A DNA stretch of 64,000 nt from a virus. Under the pieces are notes generated by a model that was not told where the DNA came from, made no database searches, and was given only the letters and a program-made list of their open reading frames with translations. Shown here piece after piece: positions 7,609 to 17,485 of the stretch. Position 1 is the stretch's first letter; every line of letters starts with the position of its first letter. The translations under genes were made by a program, and so were the position numbers. The stretch covers positions 62,001 through 126,000 of the IMG/VR virus record IMGVR_UViG_3300045974_000132, one strand, 5' to 3'.

Positions 7609-8837
7609 TTGAGCCACGCCAACGTGTCGATGGATACAGAAGATGTACTGAAGAAGGAGAAGGGATACTTCTTATCAGCATCTGTTATACCAAAAGATAC
7701 ATTCTGTCCTCTGAAAACAACTTGGGTTTCAGCCCAGTTGTTTTCATCAAGCAACACTTTGGAATCTTTGAATACGCAGTTTGTACTACCTTTTAGCTTA
7801 ATAGTCTTGTTCCCTATATCGTCATACCTCGGAGTAAAAGGATAGCGAATCTGCATCTTAACAGGGATATCAACTTGCAAAGAGGAAGCATCATCCTTAA
7901 ATAGATTTGCTGTAAACCAAGTCTTTCCGTCATCAAAGGATACTTGTGGGAATAGTGTTTCATCTACATACAAGGTATCATTCTGAATACGGAAAAACGT
8001 CATTTCATCTGCAAAGGCTCTAATATACTCAGAGCGTTGCTGACGATCAGATAAGCCCATCATCTTGATACCATTTTGAAAACGATGCCACTTAATACCT
8101 GTGCCACCTATTCCACCGTAAGCAAAAGCTTCAAACTTATTGCCTACTACAACGAACGCATCTAATTCGCCTGCTTTAATACGAGCAAATACACTATGCC
8201 AAACTTCACGTTTCACATACCCTATACCTGCTGCAAACATTTCCATCAACAGATTTAGATAGTTTACACGATGGGCCGTAGCAAGAGGTATTACATAAGG
8301 GCTGCCGTCCCCTAAAGAAGGTAGATTAGATAAACCATATAGCGCATCTGCTACAGATGAACCCGAAATCTTTGCCAGTCTGTTATACACTGTACGATCC
8401 GGGTATCCTTCAAACACCCAATCGAATACAGCGTTCAACTCTTTATCAATCTCAGCCAACTCAGTATTGAACACCTCGTCATCTATAAAAGTATTAACAA
8501 AGTCAGCGGTACCGCTAAATTCAAAGGTACTTGAATACGGAAACACTGCAAGGATTCGGCTATTAACATAGTTTAGCATCCAGTCAAAGCTCATGCCGTG
8601 TCGCATAGTTTGATAGAAGTGCTTAACATTTGCCTCAGCTTCATTATCATTAACTAATTGGTCAAACTTAGCTAGAATAACTTTCGCTTTAGGCAGCGCT
8701 ACTTCCCACGAATCTAAGACGGAAGCTGCTTCCCAGATGTTTTTCATCAACTGGGTTGAGCTTCCGTCTGTAGCAGCATCCGTGATTGCCATTGAATAGC
8801 AACCCTCAACTACTTCAGACGGAGTCAACATAAACAT
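7605..8837 (-). CDS. Hypothetical tail-fibre-region protein (410 aa)
   Basis: 410 residues, starting MFMLTPSEVVEG; a second in-frame ATG (MLTP) lies two codons later, and AAAGGTAG is about 10 bases upstream of the first. No recognised domain. The N-terminal third is helical (acidic, DDEVFNTELAEIDKELN), the middle holds a Gly-rich turn (AYGGIGGTGIKW) and the C-terminal third is strand-rich with SFDDGKTWF. It follows the giant fibre gene and overlaps the U32-like gene by 4 bases, so it is probably expressed with the fibres and may be a fibre-associated structural protein. Confidence 0.55.
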   Translation of the reverse strand: MFMLTPSEVVEGCYSMAITDAATDGSSTQLMKNIWEAASVLDSWEVALPKAKVILAKFDQLVNDNEAEANVKHFYQTMRHGMSFDWMLNYVNSRILAVFPYSSTFEFSGTADFVNTFIDDEVFNTELAEIDKELNAVFDWVFEGYPDRTVYNRLAKISGSSVADALYGLSNLPSLGDGSPYVIPLATAHRVNYLNLLMEMFAAGIGYVKREVWHSVFARIKAGELDAFVVVGNKFEAFAYGGIGGTGIKWHRFQNGIKMMGLSDRQQRSEYIRAFADEMTFFRIQNDTLYVDETLFPQVSFDDGKTWFTANLFKDDASSLQVDIPVKMQIRYPFTPRYDDIGNKTIKLKGSTNCVFKDSKVLLDENNWAETQVVFRGQNVSFGITDADKKYPFSFFSTSSVSIDTLAWLK

Positions 8838-8850
8838 AGTAGTCTACCTT

Positions 8851-11800
8851 TTAAAGAATCGGAATAATATACGACAGTAGAGCTGCACCATCTTGGCCAT
8901 TACAGCCGGCCCCTAAACCAGATTCACCGCCGCCGTTACCGTAGCCTGTACCTGTACCACCGTTCCAAGAATTACCATGACCCGATGGAGGAACACCTGA
9001 GCCGTTAGAGCCACCCGCAAATGGCCCAGTATAGCCTTGTGCACCGTTAGGATGAACGCCGTTACCACCACCCGGTGAGCCACCTATACCGTTACCGAAT
9101 TGTGAACCAGGTGTGCCGCCCGTAGCTGCTACAAGCACGGTAGATCCGCGCATTACATATGTTGCACCACCTGCAGTACCTGTATCAAGACCTACAGCAG
9201 CCCCTGTGTCTGTGTAGTTGTAGCTGTAGTTGCTATTGAAGCGATACGAAGCACCAAAGCCGCGCTTGCCTACGATGATCGTAATCGTTTCACCTGGTGT
9301 TACAGTAAGAACAGTACCTAGCACTTTACCACCAGAACCACCACCGCCTCCTACCCAAGCATCGCCATTATTATTACAAGCACCTGACCCTGCACCGGCA
9401 CCGTATAAGCCGTCAACTGTAAGCGATGTTACGTTAGCTGGTATTACTAAGGAATACGTACCTGCTGTTGTATAAGCTACTTGCGTAGGAGTGGGCTGCA
9501 CAAGAATAGCTTCATTCATTGTTAGGTCGACTGCAATGTTTCCGCTTGCATCTGCTACAGTGGCTGTAACTGAGTAAGTCTGCCAAGTAAGAACGTTGGC
9601 TGTATCCTTAGACATATCTAGTGACCAGCTACCGCCGGCTGCAGTCAAAGGTGCACTAGCTAGATTACGCGTGTTCAAACTATTGGTTGTATCAAGAGCC
9701 TTAGTACCGTTTAGCGTATAGGACCAACCGTTGATTGAAACAGAGAACCCACCTGCTGCATCATTAGCTGGATATGTACCAATGATTATAGGTGTCGTAT
9801 TACCGTACGTATGCGTCGTAACTGTTGGTACTGAAGGAGGTGTATTATCGACTACCTTAGTAATTGAAATCTCATTAACTGAAGTATCAACATACGGTGC
9901 GGCTTCACCTACGTCAGCACTAGCAACTACATCGTGGAAGCCCAAGCTTAGTACAACCGAAGTCAAACTCAAGTCCAAGGACCAAGTATCATTCAAAGTA
10001 GACAGAGCAACAGAGCTACCCTTAGTAAAGGTCTGACCTTCAACCGTCACACTAAACGAATTAGCAAAGCGATACGGATACGTACCTGTTATAACCGGTT
10101 GTGCACTACCCGTAATCATTGTATTGACAGTAGGCTTGTTAGGAGTAACACCAGTACCACAATTCAATACTGATGATGCAGTAAAGTCTGTCCAGCAACA
10201 TGACTTGAACAAATCGTCATTCGAGATCATCGGATTGATAGAGCCATCCGGATTGATAGAGATTGCAGGGTAGATCGTATAACTAACAGGAATCTGAATA
10301 TTCTTAATCATCATTTCTGCTGGGAAGTAAGAATACCCAATAGTACCGCTTGTAATGCTAATCAATAGATTGCAATCACCCGTACTAGCATCAAAACTAT
10401 CTACTACAACTCCGAATGATAGATTCGCTGTGTAGGCAGCTGTTGAAGGATAATTACCATAAGCACCACCACGAACAGTAATCAACCATGCCGGCCATGC
10501 AATATCAGAGATACCTCCGTTAGCCTGCCAAGTCTTGTTGTAGACCATACACTTAATAATATCAGCATCATTATACTTCCACTGAGCATATAAGCGTGCA
10601 AAGTATTGAACATACCCAGGTGCGCCACCCGCATCAACCAAAGTCATGTATTCTGTATTGTGGTCTGCAACAACATACGGACGTTTCCACTTAACAGTGT
10701 AAGTGCTACCGCTAAACGCATCAACAATAACATGGGTGAAGGTGCGACTTTGTGTGCTATCACTGTCTACAGAAGATACGGACTGCGTATGGATGCTAGT
10801 ATTACCTAAAGTGAAACCACTTGGTAAGGTAACATGGTCACGCGACCAAATCATATCAAAGAAGTTGGTCAGTAGTGGAACACCTGAATACGTAGTGCCT
10901 TGAAGAGCATTCGGATAGTTAATATAAATACCCGTATCATACGTAATCATAGGTATAGATGCGCGAGATAAAGCTTCGTAGGTCATTGCACCAAGATTGA
11001 TGTTATCAATGAAATACTTTTTACCTTGCTCATACTTGTGAATCGTAAAGGTTGCATCGCCCAGTTCTTGCTTAAGGAATACTTCCAGATACTTATAGAC
11101 GTTGAACGTCATTTTAGCACCTAGGGTAGCACCTGATCCAACTCCTGCATAAGCCGCTGTTGGTAAAACTTGCATAGTCAGAGCTTTAGTTACAGGCTGT
11201 AGACCGTATTTATTTGCAAGATTCTGGTCACTTTGGCTGCCGTTATTGAAGTCCAGCTTCATACTACCTGTTACCAGAGCAAGCAACTTGGTAATAGGAC
11301 AAGCCAGCATATCACGTAAGCGATAGCTCAAGTTCGGCCAATCTACATACGGGCCATTACGTGGCATATACTGAGTAGAGCCATCTTCACGCAGTAACAA
11401 ACGTGTCAAGGGAGGGCCACTAACAAAATACACACTACCTAAGTGTAGATCATAGTAGTCAATAGGCAGCGGTGTAGCATACTGAACTTCTTGAATATAG
11501 TCAGCTTCAACTACCTTATACGTAGGCTTTAGCTGATAGACAGAGCTAAGGAACACAAGAGTATTCTCTTTGCGCTCAACCTTGTTCGTTATGGGATAGT
11601 GGTTTACAGAGCCCGTTGTATTGAAATCAACGTACATTTCTGTACGCCATCCGGCATGAGGTATCGTCTTAAAGTACCAAATTTCGGCAGCTTGCCCTGC
11701 TACTACTTCTTGCAAGTTCAAAGTAGTGTTGCCGCTTACGTAGTAGCTACCCTTATGTTGATAAGCACCGCCTATTGCAATAAAGATTGAATTTTCATCA

Positions 11801-13806
11801 TCGACAGTAGGTATCGTGTAAGTCAAGCTTGCAGTAGTGGTGAAGTCATAGACCTCACATAGAGTTGATCTACCTGCATCTTCTACATCCGTAAAGCAAA
11901 TGAAGTCGATCTTTACACCGAATGGTATAGCTTCCAAGATAGTCAATGTACCGAAAGCTGCACCCTTATTACCCGCAACATAGATATGATTACGTGGGTC
12001 CTGCCATGCTCCACCTGCAAGCATGATGATGTTGGACTTACGCGGTACGTTATAGACAGGATACACTGTCCGAGCACCGTCTGATGTATAGCTCATTGTT
12101 TTGGGTACTAGCTTATTAGGCGTACCCATTCGACCAGCAGGGTCAACCCACTCCGGTCCAGTATTAGTACCGCTTACCGTAGCTGTTATCGAGCTATCTA
12201 CTACCGTGAAGGTAGTAATATCAATAATGGATGTACCATTAGGATATAGAGGAGTCTTAAGGAGAGTTACAACACCCGCGTCAATAGTAAAGTCTGTTTC
12301 AAGGTAGTAGCTACCGTCAACATAGACTATGGTACGAGTAGCATCGAACATTGAAGGATCAACATTGAATGCCAGAGGCTGCCCAACTGTAGCTTGGTAG
12401 AAGTATCTCTTCAACGTTGTGTAGGAAACGTCATCCTCATACGTAGCAAAGCACACAATCTTCAAAGTTCCTACAGTAGGCGGGCTACTGAACAGAACAG
12501 AGGTTGGCTCCATCGTATAATCTGATTTGGGGATATACATATTATCAATGTATAGTTCAACCCACGCCGTATCGTCTGGAACAATAGGCAAGTAATAACG
12601 AGCAGTTATTCCGTCTGTAGGATACGTAGATTCAAACTTAGCCAGCATCCCACCTACGGCAACAACTGTAGGGATGAACGCATATACATCTACAGCTTTG
12701 CCGGCAAAGGTAGGAGCCAGCACTTCATTAGCTGCTACAGAATAGTTGCTGAAAGGGATGCACTTACCTTCTACGAAGACATACGTATCAATCTCAGTAG
12801 CACCCAGAATAGCGGGATCAGCAAACATGCCTAAAGAGTCGAAAGTGCCGCTTGCAACATGTGCAACATACTTTGTTTTATTTATTACTTGTTCTACCCG
12901 AGTCCAATCATTTAGGCCTACACCTAATACAAGGTAGTCTTCCAAGTCGGCTGTACGTGCAGGTAGTTGATTCTTTAAGCTGCGCCAGATTGAAACTGTA
13001 GAAGAAGATGCGATTGACTGCCATGCTTTATCAACAGTGGTAAAGGTATTGTTTGCCTTATTGAATGTTAACTTACGCGAGAAGCCGTCACCTACGCCAC
13101 CAACAACTTGGCAGATAACAGTTTCATTATCATTCAACCAAAAGCCACCCTTATCTGGATTTAAAGAGAAGGTAGTAGAGTCAACAATCGAATCAAGGCT
13201 CCCTTTATAGATACGATTGTAGCCTACGAAGGCCCATTGATTACCACCTGGCCCTGACTTGACAGCGATACTTGCAGAAGAAGCATCTAGGTAGTCATTG
13301 ACGTTTTCATCAAGGACAATAACTGCATTCTGATAGGAGTGTTGAGGCTGTGCTAGAGTTCGTACAAAAGGTGTAGCCGGAAGACTATTGTTGTTTGACA
13401 CAACAACATTGATAACATCACCTAAACGATTTGCTACAACTAGCAAATAGATAGTAATGGCATACTCGGAAGTCTTCTCATAAACAGGAACTAGCGGCCC
13501 ATAAGCAAAAAGCTCGCCGCTAGCTAGATATACACCGATTTCACGTAACTGCCACATGCCTGCTTTAGGCAGACTAGCTGGGACTGTTAGTGTAAGACGA
13601 ACAGAAGCAGTATCTACAACCTCAATAGCTGTAACTTGGGCTTGATAGACAGGAACACCCAGCATACCTAAAGCACTAATAGTATCAGTTTTAGATAAAC
13701 CGGATATATCGTACTCAGATACTTTGAAATCGGTTAGGTCTATTAAGAAGCCACCTTGCTCTGCATTTGCAATGGCCGCTAAACCTATGTCGGTTACTGA
13801 TAGCAT
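8851..13806 (-). CDS. Giant tail fibre protein (1651 aa)
   Basis: The N-terminal ~150 residues (SVTDIGLAAIANAEQGG, then MWQLREIGVYLASGELFAYG) match the phage tail-collar/fibre attachment domain found in P2 gpH-type fibres. A long strand-rich shaft follows, then two Ig-like repeats at roughly 1290-1460 that share ITGTYP/IIGTYP and a SLDLS/SLDMS strand. The last ~170 residues start with YTTAGTYSLVIPANVTSLTV and are dominated by Gly-rich loops, as in receptor-binding tips with polyglycine motifs. It should bind the host receptor. It directly follows the baseplate wedge genes. A ribosome-binding site AAAGGAT lies upstream. Confidence 0.85.
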   Translation of the reverse strand: MLSVTDIGLAAIANAEQGGFLIDLTDFKVSEYDISGLSKTDTISALGMLGVPVYQAQVTAIEVVDTASVRLTLTVPASLPKAGMWQLREIGVYLASGELFAYGPLVPVYEKTSEYAITIYLLVVANRLGDVINVVVSNNNSLPATPFVRTLAQPQHSYQNAVIVLDENVNDYLDASSASIAVKSGPGGNQWAFVGYNRIYKGSLDSIVDSTTFSLNPDKGGFWLNDNETVICQVVGGVGDGFSRKLTFNKANNTFTTVDKAWQSIASSSTVSIWRSLKNQLPARTADLEDYLVLGVGLNDWTRVEQVINKTKYVAHVASGTFDSLGMFADPAILGATEIDTYVFVEGKCIPFSNYSVAANEVLAPTFAGKAVDVYAFIPTVVAVGGMLAKFESTYPTDGITARYYLPIVPDDTAWVELYIDNMYIPKSDYTMEPTSVLFSSPPTVGTLKIVCFATYEDDVSYTTLKRYFYQATVGQPLAFNVDPSMFDATRTIVYVDGSYYLETDFTIDAGVVTLLKTPLYPNGTSIIDITTFTVVDSSITATVSGTNTGPEWVDPAGRMGTPNKLVPKTMSYTSDGARTVYPVYNVPRKSNIIMLAGGAWQDPRNHIYVAGNKGAAFGTLTILEAIPFGVKIDFICFTDVEDAGRSTLCEVYDFTTTASLTYTIPTVDDENSIFIAIGGAYQHKGSYYVSGNTTLNLQEVVAGQAAEIWYFKTIPHAGWRTEMYVDFNTTGSVNHYPITNKVERKENTLVFLSSVYQLKPTYKVVEADYIQEVQYATPLPIDYYDLHLGSVYFVSGPPLTRLLLREDGSTQYMPRNGPYVDWPNLSYRLRDMLACPITKLLALVTGSMKLDFNNGSQSDQNLANKYGLQPVTKALTMQVLPTAAYAGVGSGATLGAKMTFNVYKYLEVFLKQELGDATFTIHKYEQGKKYFIDNINLGAMTYEALSRASIPMITYDTGIYINYPNALQGTTYSGVPLLTNFFDMIWSRDHVTLPSGFTLGNTSIHTQSVSSVDSDSTQSRTFTHVIVDAFSGSTYTVKWKRPYVVADHNTEYMTLVDAGGAPGYVQYFARLYAQWKYNDADIIKCMVYNKTWQANGGISDIAWPAWLITVRGGAYGNYPSTAAYTANLSFGVVVDSFDASTGDCNLLISITSGTIGYSYFPAEMMIKNIQIPVSYTIYPAISINPDGSINPMISNDDLFKSCCWTDFTASSVLNCGTGVTPNKPTVNTMITGSAQPVITGTYPYRFANSFSVTVEGQTFTKGSSVALSTLNDTWSLDLSLTSVVLSLGFHDVVASADVGEAAPYVDTSVNEISITKVVDNTPPSVPTVTTHTYGNTTPIIIGTYPANDAAGGFSVSINGWSYTLNGTKALDTTNSLNTRNLASAPLTAAGGSWSLDMSKDTANVLTWQTYSVTATVADASGNIAVDLTMNEAILVQPTPTQVAYTTAGTYSLVIPANVTSLTVDGLYGAGAGSGACNNNGDAWVGGGGGSGGKVLGTVLTVTPGETITIIVGKRGFGASYRFNSNYSYNYTDTGAAVGLDTGTAGGATYVMRGSTVLVAATGGTPGSQFGNGIGGSPGGGNGVHPNGAQGYTGPFAGGSNGSGVPPSGHGNSWNGGTGTGYGNGGGESGLGAGCNGQDGAALLSYIIPIL

Positions 13807-13837
13807 ACTTTTTTATCCTTTGTTACAAACTTTATAC

Positions 13838-14509
13838 CTAAATTTGATTGTCACCAGCTGCGATTAGTTGGTAAATCCTATTAGGCGCTAGTTGCTTAAC
13901 CCCGAAAGCTACCTCTGCTTTAACATACGCTGAGAATCCCATACGCTCAATCACTAATGTTATCGGTGCTTGTTGGTAGAATATCTCTTTAGTACGCTGA
14001 TACAGAGTTTGACCTTGCTTTAACTGTAAGCCTGCTAATGTTAAGAAGCCCATAGCTAGATCAATGTGCGTCGTTTTAAACCAACGTCCACCTTTATCTA
14101 TTGTAAGACCTTTAGGCTGTGCATAAAAATTAACATAGTCTTGGCTCCACAAATAAGTTACATCACAGAAGCCGTTAATCATTAGGCTTATAAACTTTGT
14201 GAAAGCTTCTGTGCCGTTACTATCTGGATACATACCTAATTGCGTAACAATGCGCGTAAACTTATCTACGCTCATGTTCAATACGTCTTGGCTCAAGTCA
14301 AAGCCTAACATCCGACAAGCATCCGACAATATCTTTTGGTCAGCATCAGGAGGGAGATACCTAAGCATCTCCAACTGTTGAATAGGGTCATCAACGTTAG
14401 TCTTGACAACCATATCAAAAGCTGTAGCTAGCTCTGCCCATACGGTATTGTCTTTTAGCTTAGACGTAACAATATCGAGCAGTTCTGCTTCTGCAATGGT
14501 TACAGTCAT
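13838..14509 (-). CDS. Baseplate wedge / tail protein I-like
   Basis: 223 residues, starting one base after the stop of the baseplate J-like gene. The position between a J-like baseplate gene and the long fibre is that of gpI-type proteins in P2-like tails and gp7-type wedge proteins in T4-like phages, which join the wedge to the fibre. The sequence is helical at the N-terminus (EAELLDIVTSKLKDNTVW) and strand-rich later; it has the segment GFLTLAGLQLKQGQTLYQR. Assignment is by gene order. Confidence 0.55.
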   Translation of the reverse strand: MTVTIAEAELLDIVTSKLKDNTVWAELATAFDMVVKTNVDDPIQQLEMLRYLPPDADQKILSDACRMLGFDLSQDVLNMSVDKFTRIVTQLGMYPDSNGTEAFTKFISLMINGFCDVTYLWSQDYVNFYAQPKGLTIDKGGRWFKTTHIDLAMGFLTLAGLQLKQGQTLYQRTKEIFYQQAPITLVIERMGFSAYVKAEVAFGVKQLAPNRIYQLIAAGDNQI

Positions 14510-16234
14510 TTAACTACTCCCATCACCGTAAATGCTACGCTCACTGTATGTCGTATTAACCAGATAGGAAGCAAGCTTAATGAAGTAAGTACCGTCAACA
14601 GGCAACAAATCTGTGACCGCAATAGTATCATTAGTTAGTTTACACTTATTGACCTCAACGTAGTCGATGCCTTCCACCATAGCGGCCTTCACTACGTCAG
14701 ATACTGCGATGCGCCTACCTAGTGTATCGCTCTGGCGTGAGAACAAAGCATTAACTTTAGCTTCTGCATTAGGCAGTACAGTAGAAGGTATATACTCCTT
14801 CTTTAGTGCCAGCGTTAATTCAATCTCAGCATTTTGTGAAGTAGGGTTTATCGTAACAATGTTGACCGCAGCATGTCGTTTCTTCTTCATGTATGCAAGA
14901 AACTCATCCCACTCAGGTGCTGTTAAACTCATAGAGTTTGGGTCAGCAGGGAGTAAACAAATACGAAGTTGATTCATCCAGCGTAGATCGTGCGGAGCAA
15001 TGTCACGCTGTGCCATTACGTTTGCACTGATAATACCTGGGTAGTCTAACGACACTGCTAAGTAATCTGAATCAGTAACGCCTCGATTACGTGCCTTGAA
15101 GATAAGAGGCGCCATAAACCGATAATAGTTTGACGGCTTTTGGTCAGCACCACCTGAGATAACAGAAGCAGTCTTGCCTGACAACCAGTTGTAATTCGTA
15201 CAAGTTACATCCAAAGCACTTAGACCGTTATTAGCAGCTTGACCTTGCGTAATAACGTACTTGACATTGATCGTACTACCTAACAGAGGTATTGCACCGT
15301 TAGTACCGTCACCGAAAGCGATAATTGTTTCGCCTAAGCCTGACGTAGAATCATAGAACACATTGTCAGTAGAACCTGCACTCCACATACCGTCGGTGAT
15401 CTGGCCCCACGTAATAACAGTTCCGTCAATATTGGTAACAGTTACATTTACGTCAACATCCGAAACTTGGAAGTTTGTCTGGGCTAAGTATATTTGACGG
15501 AAGCCGCTACCGTCTGACGTAAAGGATTCAGTAGTGATACTACCTTCAAACAATTGCACAATCGAACTCATTACGCTAACACGAACAGAAGCGAGTTGCG
15601 TAAAGGGTGTTTCACCATCAGCTAGTGCAAATAAGTCTTCGCCTACGTTACCGCCCACGTACTTGATAGCTTTAATCTGACCCATGTCAGCACCGCTATT
15701 AATTACTAGGTTGAACGTATCACCTACCCGTAACACTGTAACGTTTAAAGCACTTATGTCTAAACGGAAGTGCGTGCCGTCAACAAAGGCTTTAACGGGC
15801 CCGTAGAACAAACGTTCGGCAGCAGTTAAGCTCCCTTGTGCAAACATCAAAGTATTGCGATTAAAGAAGTTCTGACCATTAACCGTAAGTTGTGTGTAAG
15901 CAGGTAGCGCAAAAGATACAGAGGAGTCAATACGCGATATATTTACTGTAACGCTGGCTGGATACTTACGATGAATACGAACACCCAGCATTCGAGTGAT
16001 AGCATAGATCGAGCTATCTCGAACCGCAGTAGTTAAGGTCGTTTCACGCGCTGCACTCTCAATACCAAACTGATTCATGGCCCCGACAGCAGCCATCATT
16101 TCCATCAGTGTCTCACCTGTACTCGACGTTTGAAGGTCTTGCCAAGCATTAGTACCTTGCAAATAAATTTGCAATTGCAGCAGCAAACTTTCAAAGTCTG
16201 GCCTTACATTACTTAAAACTAATGGGATGGTCAT
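14510..16234 (-). CDS. Baseplate wedge protein, J-like / T4 gp6-like
   Basis: 574 residues. N-terminal motif SSTGETLMEMMAAVGAMNQF and ESAARETTLTTAVRDSSIYA (residues ~38-78) is characteristic of baseplate J-like proteins; a conserved central part includes FKARNRGVTDSDYLAVS near residue 375, also typical of the family. In T4, gp6 forms the ring that links the wedges and triggers sheath contraction. It overlaps the gp25-like gene upstream by 4 bases. Confidence 0.85.
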   Translation of the reverse strand: MTIPLVLSNVRPDFESLLLQLQIYLQGTNAWQDLQTSSTGETLMEMMAAVGAMNQFGIESAARETTLTTAVRDSSIYAITRMLGVRIHRKYPASVTVNISRIDSSVSFALPAYTQLTVNGQNFFNRNTLMFAQGSLTAAERLFYGPVKAFVDGTHFRLDISALNVTVLRVGDTFNLVINSGADMGQIKAIKYVGGNVGEDLFALADGETPFTQLASVRVSVMSSIVQLFEGSITTESFTSDGSGFRQIYLAQTNFQVSDVDVNVTVTNIDGTVITWGQITDGMWSAGSTDNVFYDSTSGLGETIIAFGDGTNGAIPLLGSTINVKYVITQGQAANNGLSALDVTCTNYNWLSGKTASVISGGADQKPSNYYRFMAPLIFKARNRGVTDSDYLAVSLDYPGIISANVMAQRDIAPHDLRWMNQLRICLLPADPNSMSLTAPEWDEFLAYMKKKRHAAVNIVTINPTSQNAEIELTLALKKEYIPSTVLPNAEAKVNALFSRQSDTLGRRIAVSDVVKAAMVEGIDYVEVNKCKLTNDTIAVTDLLPVDGTYFIKLASYLVNTTYSERSIYGDGSS

Positions 16235-16638
16235 GATGCGGCACCCTGGCTAATGTTGAACTTATATGATACCATCTTGTTTCCTAGCATAGGAATACGA
16301 TAGCTTACATCCACATAGTATTGCTGATTGGAAATATCAGGAAGTACTATGACGCTTATGTTTGTAATACGGTTTTCCCAATCCTGCGCTACCTGCTTTA
16401 ATTCAAAAGCAATCGCGTTGGCCGTTATGTCGTCCATCGGTTGGAATAACAAGTCATTGAGCTTAGAACCGAATTGTCTGCGAAACAGTCTTGAGTATTT
16501 AGGTGTTGTAAAACATGTTTCTAAAGACTTGACTATGGAGTCTTCATTGAATACCAGTTCAAACGGTCCATCCATTGTAACATCAGGATTCACATCGCTG
16601 AAGATAATCCTATTCGGTGTGTTTAAAACTGGTTTCAT
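16231..16638 (-). CDS. Baseplate wedge protein, T4 gp25-like
   Basis: 135 residues; the usual size of the gp25/W family. It contains TTPKYSRLFRRQFGSKLNDL, with the conserved G(S/T)xL..LLF..M region, and ends in a beta domain (ISVIVLPD, YYVDVSYRIP). gp25 proteins nucleate the sheath on the baseplate. It lies between the PAAR tip gene and the J-like gene, a conserved order. Confidence 0.88.
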   Translation of the reverse strand: MKPVLNTPNRIIFSDVNPDVTMDGPFELVFNEDSIVKSLETCFTTPKYSRLFRRQFGSKLNDLLFQPMDDITANAIAFELKQVAQDWENRITNISVIVLPDISNQQYYVDVSYRIPMLGNKMVSYKFNISQGAAS

Positions 16639-16649
16639 TTAAGATCGCC

Positions 16650-16937
16650 TTAATTCACAATAACGTCACTGCTACCTGTAGCCATTGAAGAACCGCAACT
16701 AACAGCATCACCTACTCGGCACTTGGGCTTTCCGTTAACAAATACATCAGGGCTACCAGAGGCTGCAACACCACCGTGTGGCGCACATACAGAGCATCCG
16801 TGCAGAGCCCATCCGTCACCTACTCTATGACTAGGCTTTCCGTTAACAAATACATCAGGGCTTGCAGAAATATTTGCACGAGAAGGGAAGCATCCGTGCC
16901 CGCTGTCGAAATCCCCTAGTCTAACAGCACCCGTCAT
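16650..16937 (-). CDS. PAAR-motif spike tip protein
   Basis: 95 residues with the PAAR pattern: repeated SPDVFVNGKP (twice, residues ~27 and ~62), SHRVGD and CRVGD turns and several Cys/His (HGCSVCAPHGG) that bind the metal at the cone tip. In T4 the equivalent, gp5.4, sharpens the central spike for membrane piercing. Next to gp25 and downstream of the gp5-like spike. Confidence 0.9.
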   Translation of the reverse strand: MTGAVRLGDFDSGHGCFPSRANISASPDVFVNGKPSHRVGDGWALHGCSVCAPHGGVAASGSPDVFVNGKPKCRVGDAVSCGSSMATGSSDVIVN

Positions 16938-16947
16938 AAGTATTCCC

Positions 16948-17265
16948 TTACTTGTCTAAGTAGGCATTAATTTCATACTTACCGCTCGGCATCTTATGCC
17001 ACTGTAAGTGCAAAGCATTGCATACCTTATTGTCGCGCTTATCGCCTAAGTCGATTGTAGCTCTACCGTCACGCCCTGTTAAGAAGCCTTCCCACGGTTC
17101 ACCGTCTTCATCTAGCAAAGACATACGAGCTTCTTCACAAGCTGCCCAAATATTATCCATCGGAATCTTTGGATAATACGTCTTACACAAATGGGAAAGA
17201 GCTTCCTTGAGCTTATCAGGAAGTGGGCCATACGTATTAGCAGATACGCTGATAAGAAGTTCCAT
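16948..17265 (-). CDS. Hypothetical protein with MELLISVS N-terminal tag (105 aa)
   Basis: Begins MELLISVSANTYG, one of the clearest copies of the shared N-terminal motif. The rest is a small alpha/beta domain (LKEALSHLCKTYYPKIPMD, then KVCNALHLQWHKMPSGKYEI) that I do not recognise. It is isolated among baseplate genes, far from the other tagged genes at 44.8-52 kb. If the motif is a virion-targeting tag this protein would be cargo. Confidence 0.65.
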   Translation of the reverse strand: MELLISVSANTYGPLPDKLKEALSHLCKTYYPKIPMDNIWAACEEARMSLLDEDGEPWEGFLTGRDGRATIDLGDKRDNKVCNALHLQWHKMPSGKYEINAYLDK

Positions 17266-17284
17266 AGCAGTCTCTTAGAGTAAC

Positions 17285-17324
17285 TGCACCAGTTCCTTAA
17301 GTATTACTAAGTATTCCTGGTGCA
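17285..17324. other. Inverted repeat TGCACCAG / CTGGTGCA
   Basis: Eight-base perfect arms with a 24-base loop that holds a direct repeat of TAAGTATT. It spans the end of a small ORF and the leader of the MELLISVS gene. No U tract follows on either strand, so it is not a standard terminator; it may shape the leader of the downstream gene. Confidence 0.5.
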
Positions 17325-17444
17325 ATAAAAATCGGATTGTAAAGCTTGTACCGGATCGTCTGACTTAAAAACTGCCTTTTCTATACTTTGTTTTCTTTTA
17401 AACAGTTCGCTAAGTCGGAGCTTTCGCTCTGTGACAGCAAACAT
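17307..17444 (-). CDS. Small hypothetical protein (45 aa)
   Basis: A 45-codon ORF starting MFAVTERKLRLSELFKRK, with a strong ribosome-binding site (AAAGGGAG) 6 bases before the ATG and a CTAATTTA promoter-like element 22 bases upstream. It is basic at the N-terminus and has no recognised family. The SD and promoter spacing argue that it is expressed. Confidence 0.6.
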   Translation of the reverse strand: MFAVTERKLRLSELFKRKQSIEKAVFKSDDPVQALQSDFYCTRNT

Positions 17445-17466
17445 TTTGACTCCCTTTTACTTCATC

Positions 17467-17474
17467 TAAATTAG
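17467..17474 (-). promoter_or_regulatory. Promoter-like octamer CTAATTTA
   Basis: Minus-strand CTAATTTA in the 41-base gap between the spike gene stop and the 45-aa ORF, 22 bases before its ATG. Same motif as at 3686, 33775, 44306 and 54237. Confidence 0.5.
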
Positions 17475-17485
17475 CACTTTCATTT

